64,000 nucleotides of DNA from Bacteroidales bacterium. Lineage in GTDB: Bacteria > Bacteroidota > Bacteroidia > Bacteroidales > P3. The notes beneath the pieces are model-generated. The model saw nothing but the letters and a program-made list of their open reading frames with translations, had not been told where the DNA came from and searched no databases. Location: assembly GCA_017522065.1 (NCBI GenBank), contig JAFXAD010000052.1, positions 1 through 64,000 on the forward strand. Reading direction: 5' to 3'. Both the position numbers and the translations under genes were made by a program. Positions 56,615-64,000 of the stretch are shown here, piece by piece (the first letter of the stretch is position 1; the number at the start of each line of letters is the position of its first letter).

Positions 56615-59062
56615 TCATCGGAGCAAAGTCACCGTGCCGACTTTACGTTGCGAAATCTGAGGCCGCGCAGCAGTACGATACACAATACAATAAGTGTACG
56701 TCTCTTGCGGACACGCAATGCCGCGATAGGTTCCGTCCCAGGCCCCCGTAAGGCCATCGAACTCCGTAATCTGCAAACCGTTGCGACGGAAAATGAAGAC
56801 TCGCATCTCCGTCACATCGTACGAGAACACTCGGAAGTGATTGTTGGTATTACCGTCCGGAGTGAAAACATTAGGCACCCATATAGCCATACTGTCTACC
56901 GTTTCGACCACAACAGTCGTGTCGATAGGCGGCGGTGACGGTGGTACGTATGGTGTGTCGACAAGCAGCACCAGTCTTATCACACTATCGCATCCATCGA
57001 CCGATTGGTAATACACCGTAGGCCCGTCTGTCGGCCGGAAATAATAGTTCCCGTCAATCCACAGCATACTGTCGCCCAACGTAATGATACGTATATCGTC
57101 GCGATGGTAGGACGGATGGATGTGCACCACGCCCCACACATTAGTGTCGCATCCCGATTCGGATTGTCGACGCCCGACATAAACAGTGTCGCCTTCACTA
57201 TACGACACCCCGTCAATCGTCATGCTGTCGCATCCCCCCAACGGCTCAAAAACATCAATCAGATCCTCGAAAGTGAGCGACATTGTCGTCAAACTGTCGC
57301 AACCTGCAGCATTTGTTGTAGTGTAAGTGTAGACACTGTCGCCGCTACAGTATATGCCATTCCAGTAGAACGACCCGCACGTCACACTGTCCATCATCGT
57401 CAACGACGTGTCGCTGAATAGCAGTACACACGCAACCGTATCGACACCACCCCCACACAATCCCTCATCCGACAGCAAAACCCTGAGCCTTAAAGTGTCG
57501 GGCGTCGCAGACAAGTCGCTTATCGTCAGCGTATCATCCGACGAGACTTCAATGTTTTCGTTTTCGTCTTCGTTTTCGTGGTGCGCCGTCGGCTCGGCCG
57601 ACAACGAAGTCAAATACCAACCGTCCACATCTCGTTGCAGAAAGCTGTACGCCGTGAGCGAAGCGTTGCGGCACAGACGGACCGTGTCGCCGTCATTAAG
57701 CACATTGCCGTTGATAACTATTCTATTGGCGATAGCATTGAGCGAAAAACCCAACGCATAGCCATAGCTTTCGTTGTTGCCCACACCGTAAGCATGCGCC
57801 ACAAAGCCCGTCGCACCAGTGCTGTACAGATGGTGGCTGCCGGCAGACACCATCACACGGGCGTATGAGTATACACTGTTGACATAGCCGCCAATAACAA
57901 TGCTATGGAAATTGGACACTCCTATCGGAGCCCCGTCCAGATAGATGTTACCCGCATTGCTCGTTTCCGTGACAATATTGATATAGTGCGAGTTCGTCAG
58001 CTGGTTTGGATTATTATAGCTCAAAAAGACCACATCGCCGATCTGCTGCTCTACCGGAGGCAGCAGTATCATCGACGGATCGCCGTCCGGACCCGCCACA
58101 TTCTTGCTCATGATATACATGTTCACCATCGACGGCTGCGTCGTTTGGATATATTTGAAATAATCCGTACCCGTCATCGCGAAGCTATAACTCTCGCCCG
58201 CATCGAGCACAGCCACACTCTGTAGGTTCACGAAAACCTCGCAGCCGTCGCTCCCCGCAGTGACCTTCACCAAGTCGCCCGAATGGTTCGCCGTCATCGT
58301 CGCCACAAACGTGCGACCCCAATAGACCGTAGGCAGGCACTGCTCGAAAAGGTGGTCGCAGTAGCTGCCCGTCGGCGAAGGGACATGGGCACATTCATGC
58401 CCGTTGAATACAGCTATTCGCTTGTCACTGGTAGTATATATATGCGTCCCGCTATAGTCTCCCGGTGTCACACTCTGCATGAAAAAACACTCTCCCGCAT
58501 CCAGCACCCTCGTGATGGGTCCACCCCCAGTTATGCCCACCGACGACGACGTCGGCTCTATCGTCACTACCGTCGAATCCTCCACCCCGACAACAAGTAT
58601 CTCCGACGGATTGTAGGGACGCCACGACTCGAACGTCTGTACAATATAGTCGTTGCAAAGCGACGGAGTAGGCAGAATAAACGAGACATCGAACGAGGTC
58701 GGCAGGAAATTGCTCGCGTAGACCGAAACGGTGTCCGTCGTCGTGATATGGATACCCTTGCCCACCGTCCGACCCGACTGGTAATTATAGCAGTCCGACG
58801 TATCGATATTGACGATAACGCTCGAGCCTGCCGGCACCGAAAACCCCTCACTCCAACCCGTATTCGGATTGCTTATCGTCCCCGTACAAGCACGGATGCC
58901 TGTTATGGCTACACTCATCCCCGCCTCTATCCTACCCTTCATGAACGAGAACCAAAAGTCTGTTCCCATCGTCGAACGACCCTGACACCACGCTCTCATC
59001 AAAGGCAGCATCAGGAACACAACAATCAGTACTACACGACAATATCTATTATTCCTATTCAT
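56615..59062 (-). CDS. Secreted IgGFc-binding-domain protein with type B type IX sorting domain
   Basis: An 815-residue exported protein. After a signal peptide comes QGRSTMGTDFWFSFMKGR, the opening of the IgGFc-binding N-terminal domain (~35-430). A region of repeated cysteine-containing modules follows (TVRLC, CVLLF, GCDSLTTMSLTF), and a C-terminal gliding-type domain (VFTPDGNTNNHF ... VFIFRRNGLQI ... GAWDGTYRG ... ETYTYCI), which sends the protein out by the type IX system and leaves it at the surface. A Glu/Asn/Asp tract (ENEDENENIE) is encoded by GAAAAC hexamers at 57554-57581. The ATG at 59062 is preferred to a GTG two codons before. Confidence 0.88.
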   Translation of the reverse strand: MNRNNRYCRVVLIVVFLMLPLMRAWCQGRSTMGTDFWFSFMKGRIEAGMSVAITGIRACTGTISNPNTGWSEGFSVPAGSSVIVNIDTSDCYNYQSGRTVGKGIHITTTDTVSVYASNFLPTSFDVSFILPTPSLCNDYIVQTFESWRPYNPSEILVVGVEDSTVVTIEPTSSSVGITGGGPITRVLDAGECFFMQSVTPGDYSGTHIYTTSDKRIAVFNGHECAHVPSPTGSYCDHLFEQCLPTVYWGRTFVATMTANHSGDLVKVTAGSDGCEVFVNLQSVAVLDAGESYSFAMTGTDYFKYIQTTQPSMVNMYIMSKNVAGPDGDPSMILLPPVEQQIGDVVFLSYNNPNQLTNSHYINIVTETSNAGNIYLDGAPIGVSNFHSIVIGGYVNSVYSYARVMVSAGSHHLYSTGATGFVAHAYGVGNNESYGYALGFSLNAIANRIVINGNVLNDGDTVRLCRNASLTAYSFLQRDVDGWYLTSLSAEPTAHHENEDENENIEVSSDDTLTISDLSATPDTLRLRVLLSDEGLCGGGVDTVACVLLFSDTSLTMMDSVTCGSFYWNGIYCSGDSVYTYTTTNAAGCDSLTTMSLTFEDLIDVFEPLGGCDSMTIDGVSYSEGDTVYVGRRQSESGCDTNVWGVVHIHPSYHRDDIRIITLGDSMLWIDGNYYFRPTDGPTVYYQSVDGCDSVIRLVLLVDTPYVPPSPPPIDTTVVVETVDSMAIWVPNVFTPDGNTNNHFRVFSYDVTEMRVFIFRRNGLQITEFDGLTGAWDGTYRGIACPQETYTYCIVYRTAARPQISQRKVGTVTLLR
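57554..57581. repeat. In-frame GAAAAC/GAAGAC hexamer tract in the type IX cargo gene
   Basis: Read in frame as ENEDENEN. It is the same hexamer family as the tract just downstream of the gene's stop (56581-56612). Confidence 0.75.
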
Positions 59063-59186
59063 AAACACGATTCAACAAACGGTTTTTCCCCTTTTCATAA
59101 TTGCACAATTTTCTTTGCCATTAAACGGTCTTCGCTCTCAACAACCAGTGTAATATACCCTTTTGGAAAACAGTGAAGGTTAACGG

Positions 59187-59237
59187 GGCTGCCACGCACA
59201 AGGCTCCTCCACGCGTGCCACTGGCACTTGTGCCATC
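59187..59237. repeat. Single dispersed copy of the 56-bp GC-rich repeat
   Basis: gggctgccacgcacaaggct followed by cctccacgcgtgccactggc and acttgtgcc. It differs from the tandem copies in having the GTGCCACTGGCAC hairpin intact, as the copy at 10498 does. Confidence 0.8.
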
Positions 59238-59469
59238 CATTCGCTTACTGTCCACAATCTGGTTGTCGACAACCAGTGTATACACATAAAAAAACATCTA
59301 TAGGTATTTACCTGTTGATTATTACTATATTATAAAAACAATTATACAAAAACTATCCTTATTTTCACAATTGCAAATATATATAAAAAAAGAAGATTAT
59401 CATTATAAAATGTCAAAAATAATTAATGCGTAAACTTCCGTCTTTGGTGGAATATTACAGTGAAGGTTA

Positions 59470-59700
59470 ACGGGGCTGCCACGCACAGGGCTCCTCCACG
59501 CGTGCCACTGGCAATGAAAGTAGGACGGGGCTGCCACGCACAGGGGCTCCTCCACGCGCTCCACTGGCAATGAAAGTAGGACGGGGCTGCCACGCACAGG
59601 GGCTCCTCCACGCGCTCCACTGGCAATGAAAGTAGGACGGGGCTGCCACGCACATGGCTCCTCCACGCGCTCCACTGGAGCTTGTGCCATCCACGACTGG
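59470..59700. repeat. Four tandem copies of a 55/56-bp GC-rich repeat
   Basis: Units start at 59470, 59525, 59581 and 59637. Each has acggggctgccacgcaca, then ggctcctccacgcg, then ccactggc and a short aatgaaagtagg tail. Unit identity is very high and there is no unique spacer, so this is not a CRISPR. GC content is well above the surrounding AT-rich DNA. Confidence 0.9.
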
Positions 59701-59923
59701 CGCTTGCGACTGTTTAAATAATGACTGCTATCAAAAAATACACGTTATGGTCTTATTTCCATCTCATTTTTATTCGATTATTTTTTAGGCCATTAAGTTT
59801 TATTATTTTTAATAATTCATACATTATACTAATTATCAAATACTTACAAATTAGCATCCAACAAAATGATAAAAAATTTTTATTTTTTTTTCTTTTTTTT
59901 CATACTAATTCTTTTTTATTGTG

Positions 59924-59931
59924 TAATTTTG
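59924..59931 (+). promoter_or_regulatory. Candidate -7 element for the HU gene
   Basis: TAATTTTG, an exact TAnnTTTG match, 55 bases before the HU ATG, in a very T-rich upstream stretch that may serve as an UP-like element. Confidence 0.6.
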
Positions 59932-59985
59932 CATTCTCATTCGGAGAAAAAAAAACAGAAATATAAACACAAAAAACGAATTAAC

Positions 59986-60270
59986 ATGACTAAAGCAGAA
60001 ATCGTAGCTTCCATTTCAGAGAAGACCGGAATTGAAAAAGTCGCCGTTTTGGCAGTTGTCGAAGAATTCATGACTACAGTTAAGGATGCCATGATCGGTG
60101 GTGAAAATGTTTATCTCAGAGGCTTCGGCAGCTTCATCATCAAACGCCGCGCTGAAAAAACGGGACGCAACATCAGCAAGAACACCTCCGTCATCGTTCC
60201 TGCTCACAACATCCCCGCTTTCAAACCCGCCAAGTCTTTCATGAACGAAGTCAAGGAAAACGTAAAATAA
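59986..60270 (+). CDS. hup: HU/IHF-family DNA-binding protein
   Basis: A 94-residue histone-like protein that bends and packages DNA as a dimer. It begins MTKAEIVASISEKTGIEK, has the beta-arm entry VYLRGFGSFIIKRRAEKTGRN, and ends IPAFKPAKSFMNEVKENVK, all HU signatures. The start at 59986 is fixed by the family length; a reading from 59866 adds 40 nonsense residues. It is a single-gene unit between its promoter and a clear terminator. Confidence 0.95.
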   Translation: MTKAEIVASISEKTGIEKVAVLAVVEEFMTTVKDAMIGGENVYLRGFGSFIIKRRAEKTGRNISKNTSVIVPAHNIPAFKPAKSFMNEVKENVK

Positions 60271-60295
60271 GGTTTTATACCTTAATTATGCATCA

Positions 60296-60327
60296 AAAAC
60301 GTCCAGCCTCTGCCGGACGTTTTTTTT
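60296..60327 (+). terminator. Rho-independent terminator of the HU gene
   Basis: Stem AAAACGTCC/GGACGTTTT with a loop of about ten bases, followed by a T run. It starts 26 bases after the HU stop. Confidence 0.9.
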
Positions 60328-60389
60328 AATATAATATCTTTCTGGCACTTTTCAATCATATCTCCCATATCACCCCCGACAATCATACA

Positions 60390-63320
60390 ATGAAAAAAAA
60401 GTCTTTGATAATAAGCACATTCCTACTGCTTGCCTTCTTGTGCTCCTCATCGATACAAGCTCAAAAAAATGTACAGGTCTTCCGCACCAACAACAAAGCA
60501 TCCTCCTCTGCTACCATTGACAACAGCGCAGCACAATGGGCAGAAGAACTGATGGCGCACATGTCGCTCGAGGAGCAAATCGGACAACTGATGTTTGTGC
60601 GTGTACCGCTAACCATGACAAAAAAACAGCAACGCGAGTTCGAAAAGAACTTCTCTAAACTGAAAGTCGGAGGGGTCTGCTTCTTCAAGGGTACGGCAAC
60701 AAACCAGCTGGAGCGCACTCGACGCTACCAGAAAATGTCGGAGGTGCCTCTCATGGTCACTATCGACGCGGAATGGGGTCTCGGTATGCGACTCTCCGAC
60801 TGCTACAGCTTCCCAAGACAGATGCTCATGGGCGCTCTGTCGCCTAAGAACGACTCTCTGATTGCGCTCTTCGGAGAGGAGGTGGGACGTCAATGCCGCA
60901 AAATGGGCATCCATGTCAACTTCGCTCCGGTATGCGACATCAACAGCAATCCTCGCAATCCCGTCATAGGATGCCGCTCCTTCGGCGAAAACAAAAAGAA
61001 TGTGGCTCGAAAATCGGCTTTATACGCCCTGGCTATGCAACGCATGGGTGTCATCGCTGTCGGAAAACACTTCCCGGGACACGGCGACACCGACGTCGAC
61101 AGCCACCTCGACTTGCCCATAATCAAACATTCTAAGGATTATATCGACAGCGTCGACCTCTTCCCTTTCAGGCACCTCGTGAAAAAAGGCATTCGCGGCA
61201 TGATGATTGCTCACCTCCAGGTCGATGCCTACGACAACCGACTGAACATGCCTTCCTCTCTGTCGGAACTGATTGTAACTCCGCTGCTGCGCAAGGAAAT
61301 GGGTTTCAACGGGCTCATATTCACCGACGGCATCGACATGAAGGCTGTGTCGAACAACTACAAGGACGGCGAGGGGGCTATCCGCGCCATCCGCGCTGGT
61401 AGCGACGTGATTCTCCTGCCCATCGACGTGGAAAAGACTATCGACGCCCTGCACCACGAAGCCAAGCATGACAAGGCTTTCCGCAAAATGATCGAGGATC
61501 GCTGCCAACGTATCCTGCAGGAAAAATACCGCTGCGGTCTTGCCGAGATGAGGCTGGACAAGCTGGCTGTACCTTCGAAGGAGGACGCAAAGCGTTGCAA
61601 AGAGATAACTCAGCGCATGGCGGCCAAAGCGCTCACGCTGGTGCTCAACGAGGACTATACGCTGCCTCTGCGCAAGGATGAACCTGTGGTCAAAATAGCT
61701 GTGGGCGCATGCGACACGGCTATAACGAAATTCGACGCTAAACTCGAACAACGTATTCGCAATGCTGGAACGGTTGTCATTTCGCTCTTCGGCAACCTCA
61801 GCTCGGCAAAGAACTACGGCGTGTCGGACGAAACTATTGCTCTCGTGAACAGCATCGCCGCCATCGACAATGTCAAATCGGTTCTGGTCATCTACGGCTC
61901 TCCCTATATCCTCGAATCGTTCCCGAAGTGCAGCAACTCGCTGCCGGATGCCATCGTCATGGCTTACCAGAACATGGCGGAGACGGTAGAGGCTACTGCT
62001 CCTGCTCTGGTGGGCGACAGCCCTTTCGAGGGTAAGCTGCCGGTATCGACAGGCGGTTACCGCGAGGGTACTTCGCTCAAAGCGGTCGCACGTCCCGAAA
62101 CGTCGCCCTACGACGAATTGCGCAAGGCGGGTATGGACGATAAATGTTTCGTGAAAATAGACTCCATCGCCAACGAGGGTATCAGGCAGAAAGCCTACCC
62201 GGGCTGCCAAATCCTTGTCGCAAAGGACGGCAAGATTGTCTACAACCGCTGCTATGGAAAACTGACCTACAACGCCTCGTCGCCCGACGTCGACAGCAAC
62301 ACGGTCTACGACCTGGCTTCGCTCACCAAAGTGTCGGCAACGAACCTGGCGGTGATGAAACTGGTGGACGCCGGAAAGCTCTCTCTCGACGACAAGCTCT
62401 CCAAATACTTGCCCTACCTTAAACGTACCAACAAGAAAAACATCACCGTCCGCAAGGCGCTGAGCCACTACGCTCGTCTGAAAGCTTTCGACGCCTACTG
62501 GAAAACAGCGGAAGAGAGCGGCAACCTGTACGTCGGCGACAACCCGCCTCACGACTATACGCAAATCGGAGACAACACTTATATCAAAAATTCTTTCAAA
62601 GAGGGTATGCTGCTACGAATAGCCGTCAGCAAACTGGAGAAAGAGCAACGTTACCTCTATAGCGACCTGGGCTTCATTCTCCTCGCCGACCTCGTTGAAA
62701 GGATAAGCGGCCAATCGCTCGACATCTTCATGCAGCAACAGTTCTACTCGCCGCTGCAGATGCAAAGCACCTGCTTCCAGCCCCTGCAGCACGGCATCGA
62801 CATCGCACGCATTGCACCAACGGAGGAGGACAAGGCGTTCCGCAAGCAACTCTTACGCGGCTATGTGCACGACCCCAACGCCGCCGCCATGGGTGGCGTC
62901 GCCGGACATGCAGGCCTTTTCTCTACCGCCACGGATCTCTTCAAGCTCTATCAGATGATGCTCGACTCTGGCAGCTACAACGGACACCAGTATGTTTCCG
63001 CCAAAACGTTCAACACCTTCAACAGCCGACACTATGCAGAGCACGGCAACCGCAGGGCACTGGGGTTCGACAAGCCTCTCATTAACGGTCGCAGCTCGCA
63101 CGTGACTCCGATGGCATCGCAATCCAGCTTCGGACACACCGGATTCACAGGCACCATGGTCTGGGTCGACCCTCAGTATAACCTTGTCTACATTTTCCTT
63201 TCGAACAGGGTGCATCCCAACTCTTCGCCCAACAAGCTGGCGAACATGAATATTCGTACCGACATTCAGGATCTTATCTACAAGTCGCTCCCGACTACTT
63301 CCCGCGGCCCTGCAAAATGA
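60390..63320 (+). CDS. Fused GH3 beta-N-acetylhexosaminidase-like and serine hydrolase (class C beta-lactamase-type) protein
   Basis: A 976-residue exported protein with a signal peptide (cleavage after SIQA). The N-terminal GH3 domain (~45-400) has KHFPGHGDTDVDSHLDLP, the NagZ-type Asp/His loop, and IFTDGIDMKAV with the nucleophile Asp. A GH3 C-terminal sandwich follows (~410-560). The last ~400 residues are a beta-lactamase/transpeptidase fold with SLTK as the SxxK motif and YSDLGFILLADLVE at the YxN position. It probably acts on muropeptides, removing GlcNAc and cleaving or trimming peptides. The fusion is known in Bacteroidetes. The stop overlaps the sugar transferase 3' end by 26 bases. 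Confidence 0.92.
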   Translation: MKKKSLIISTFLLLAFLCSSSIQAQKNVQVFRTNNKASSSATIDNSAAQWAEELMAHMSLEEQIGQLMFVRVPLTMTKKQQREFEKNFSKLKVGGVCFFKGTATNQLERTRRYQKMSEVPLMVTIDAEWGLGMRLSDCYSFPRQMLMGALSPKNDSLIALFGEEVGRQCRKMGIHVNFAPVCDINSNPRNPVIGCRSFGENKKNVARKSALYALAMQRMGVIAVGKHFPGHGDTDVDSHLDLPIIKHSKDYIDSVDLFPFRHLVKKGIRGMMIAHLQVDAYDNRLNMPSSLSELIVTPLLRKEMGFNGLIFTDGIDMKAVSNNYKDGEGAIRAIRAGSDVILLPIDVEKTIDALHHEAKHDKAFRKMIEDRCQRILQEKYRCGLAEMRLDKLAVPSKEDAKRCKEITQRMAAKALTLVLNEDYTLPLRKDEPVVKIAVGACDTAITKFDAKLEQRIRNAGTVVISLFGNLSSAKNYGVSDETIALVNSIAAIDNVKSVLVIYGSPYILESFPKCSNSLPDAIVMAYQNMAETVEATAPALVGDSPFEGKLPVSTGGYREGTSLKAVARPETSPYDELRKAGMDDKCFVKIDSIANEGIRQKAYPGCQILVAKDGKIVYNRCYGKLTYNASSPDVDSNTVYDLASLTKVSATNLAVMKLVDAGKLSLDDKLSKYLPYLKRTNKKNITVRKALSHYARLKAFDAYWKTAEESGNLYVGDNPPHDYTQIGDNTYIKNSFKEGMLLRIAVSKLEKEQRYLYSDLGFILLADLVERISGQSLDIFMQQQFYSPLQMQSTCFQPLQHGIDIARIAPTEEDKAFRKQLLRGYVHDPNAAAMGGVAGHAGLFSTATDLFKLYQMMLDSGSYNGHQYVSAKTFNTFNSRHYAEHGNRRALGFDKPLINGRSSHVTPMASQSSFGHTGFTGTMVWVDPQYNLVYIFLSNRVHPNSSPNKLANMNIRTDIQDLIYKSLPTTSRGPAK

Positions 63321-64000
63321 TGAGGACCGTGTAAACCAATATCTTGATATCTGTCGCAATCGACATGTTCTCAAGATAGAGCAGGTCGTAGCGCAAGCGT
63401 TCGACCATCTCGTCGACATTCTCGGCATAGCCATATTTGACTTGACCCCACGACGTGATGCCGGGCTTCACCTTCTGCAACAGGAGGTATTCGGGTGCGC
63501 GCTCGACTATCTGGTCAATGAAATACTGCCGCTCGGGGCGCGGACCGACCAGCGACATGGTCCCCTTCAGCACGTTATAGAACTGGGGTATCTCGTCGAG
63601 ACGGTATTTGCGCATCACTCGTCCAAATGGTGTTATGCGCGGGTCGTCGTCCTTGGACAACGCGGGCCCCGCAGCCTCGGCATCGACATACATCGAGCGG
63701 AACTTATGCATCTTGAAGGGCTTGCCACGATAGCCAATCCGCTCCTGAGCGTAGAACACAGGACCGGGCGACGTGCACTTGACTATCAAAGCCGTAATCA
63801 CAAAAACAGGCGACAGCACTACCAGTGCAAGCATGGAAATCACAATATCCATCAGTCGCTTGACAGAATACTGCCATTCCTCCATCGGACGGGGATTTAT
63901 CGTAATGAGCGGGGAATGGAATATTGAATTGAGCTTGACGGAGCCGTAAACGATATCGCGCATGTCGGGGGTGATCTTTATTATCACGTCGTCGCGACGG
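63295..64000 (-). CDS. Undecaprenyl-phosphate sugar-1-phosphate transferase, partial
   Basis: The C-terminal part of a polyprenyl glycosylphosphotransferase that starts a surface glycan by linking sugar-1-phosphate to the lipid carrier. Visible is the last membrane helix (MDIVISMLALVVLSPVFVITALIV), then the catalytic KMHKFRSM, RITPFGRVMRKYRLDEIPQF, LVGPRPE and KPGITSWGQV. The reading frame stays open past the window edge (RRDD before the apparent start), so the gene is cut; the family is usually ~460 residues with more helices upstream. Its 3' end overlaps the converging GH3 gene by 26 bases. Confidence 0.93.
   Translation of the reverse strand, partial: RRDDVIIKITPDMRDIVYGSVKLNSIFHSPLITINPRPMEEWQYSVKRLMDIVISMLALVVLSPVFVITALIVKCTSPGPVFYAQERIGYRGKPFKMHKFRSMYVDAEAAGPALSKDDDPRITPFGRVMRKYRLDEIPQFYNVLKGTMSLVGPRPERQYFIDQIVERAPEYLLLQKVKPGITSWGQVKYGYAENVDEMVERLRYDLLYLENMSIATDIKILVYTVLIILQGRGK

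Larger units (their letters stand above)
59063..59985. other. Intergenic region with 56-bp repeats and AT-rich HU leader
   Basis: About 920 bases between the cargo gene start and the HU start. It holds a single repeat copy (59187-59237), an AT-rich stretch, four tandem copies (59470-59700), and a very AT-rich leader to HU with the -7 box at 59924. Apart from these I see no gene; the 75- to 95-residue minus-strand ORFs over the tandem copies are repeat-encoded. Confidence 0.7.

Noticed and set aside
59403..59700. Three minus-strand ORFs of 75-95 residues over the tandem array, and the repeat as a CRISPR
   Set aside because: The ORFs exist only because the 56-bp unit lacks stops in several frames; they read as ARGGAP/VEEPCAW repeats. 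The unit has no unique spacers, so it is not a CRISPR.
61020..62564. 514-residue minus-strand ORF
   Set aside because: Antisense to the GH3/serine-hydrolase gene, which has intact catalytic motifs.

Overview
The window looks like a chromosomal segment of an uncultured, probably gut or rumen, member of the Bacteroidales. The evidence is: promoter -7 elements of the TAnnTTTG type; a GldF-GldG gliding-type ABC permease; a cell-surface protein with a type B type IX secretion sorting domain; SPII lipoproteins; a MurL-MurD2 cell-wall protein; and a sodium-pumping methylmalonyl-CoA decarboxylase operon of the succinate/propionate fermentation type. I see no rRNA, tRNA, CRISPR array, prophage or transposase gene.

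Layout. 71-5847 (minus) is one run of translationally coupled genes: gldF-gldG fusion, DUF4340-like, surE, a 95-residue membrane protein, lpxB. 6024-14289 (minus) holds a degenerate M28 peptidase, valS, an exported lipoprotein, a C69 dipeptidase and an M20D amidohydrolase. 14483-17371 is a fused MurL-MurD2 protein, the alternative route that puts D-glutamate into peptidoglycan. 17611-24204 has a coiled-coil lipoprotein diverging from an outer-membrane-barrel-like protein, an S41 protease and a pyruvate-phosphate-dikinase-like protein without its PEP domain. 24221-36012 is mainly housekeeping (folE, rlmI, rpe, yitT-like, yggS, topB, purA, murB) plus an NTPase-CYTH fusion resembling eukaryotic TTD14. 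36111-41407 is the methylmalonyl-CoA decarboxylase/epimerase operon, read from a canonical TTTG-N19-TAATTTTG promoter and interrupted by a cysteine-rich lipoprotein gene. 41553-50320 has a BspA-like leucine-rich protein, dxs, dapD, alaS and several unknowns. 50721-55719 (GroES-like, glf, SDR, IspD/TarI-like cytidylyltransferase, CDP-polyol phosphotransferase-like) looks like a surface-polymer locus, possibly ribitol phosphate and galactofuranose. 56012-64000 has a membrane protein, a type IX cargo protein, HU, a GH3/serine-hydrolase fusion and a sugar transferase cut by the window edge.

The most unusual trait is the density of short dispersed repeats. Telomere-like GGGTTA/AAGGTT tracts, GAGAAC(G/T) heptamers, GAAAAC hexamers, hairpin elements with a covarying stem, a ~100-bp hairpin repeat and a 56-bp tandem repeat fill most intergenic spaces. 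The heptamers also sit in frame at three internal sites of murL-murD2 and form its C-terminus and stop. Heptamers translate as a stop-free heptapeptide cycle, which may explain why they are tolerated in coding sequence.

All calls come from reading the sequence and recalled family knowledge. No database search was run.
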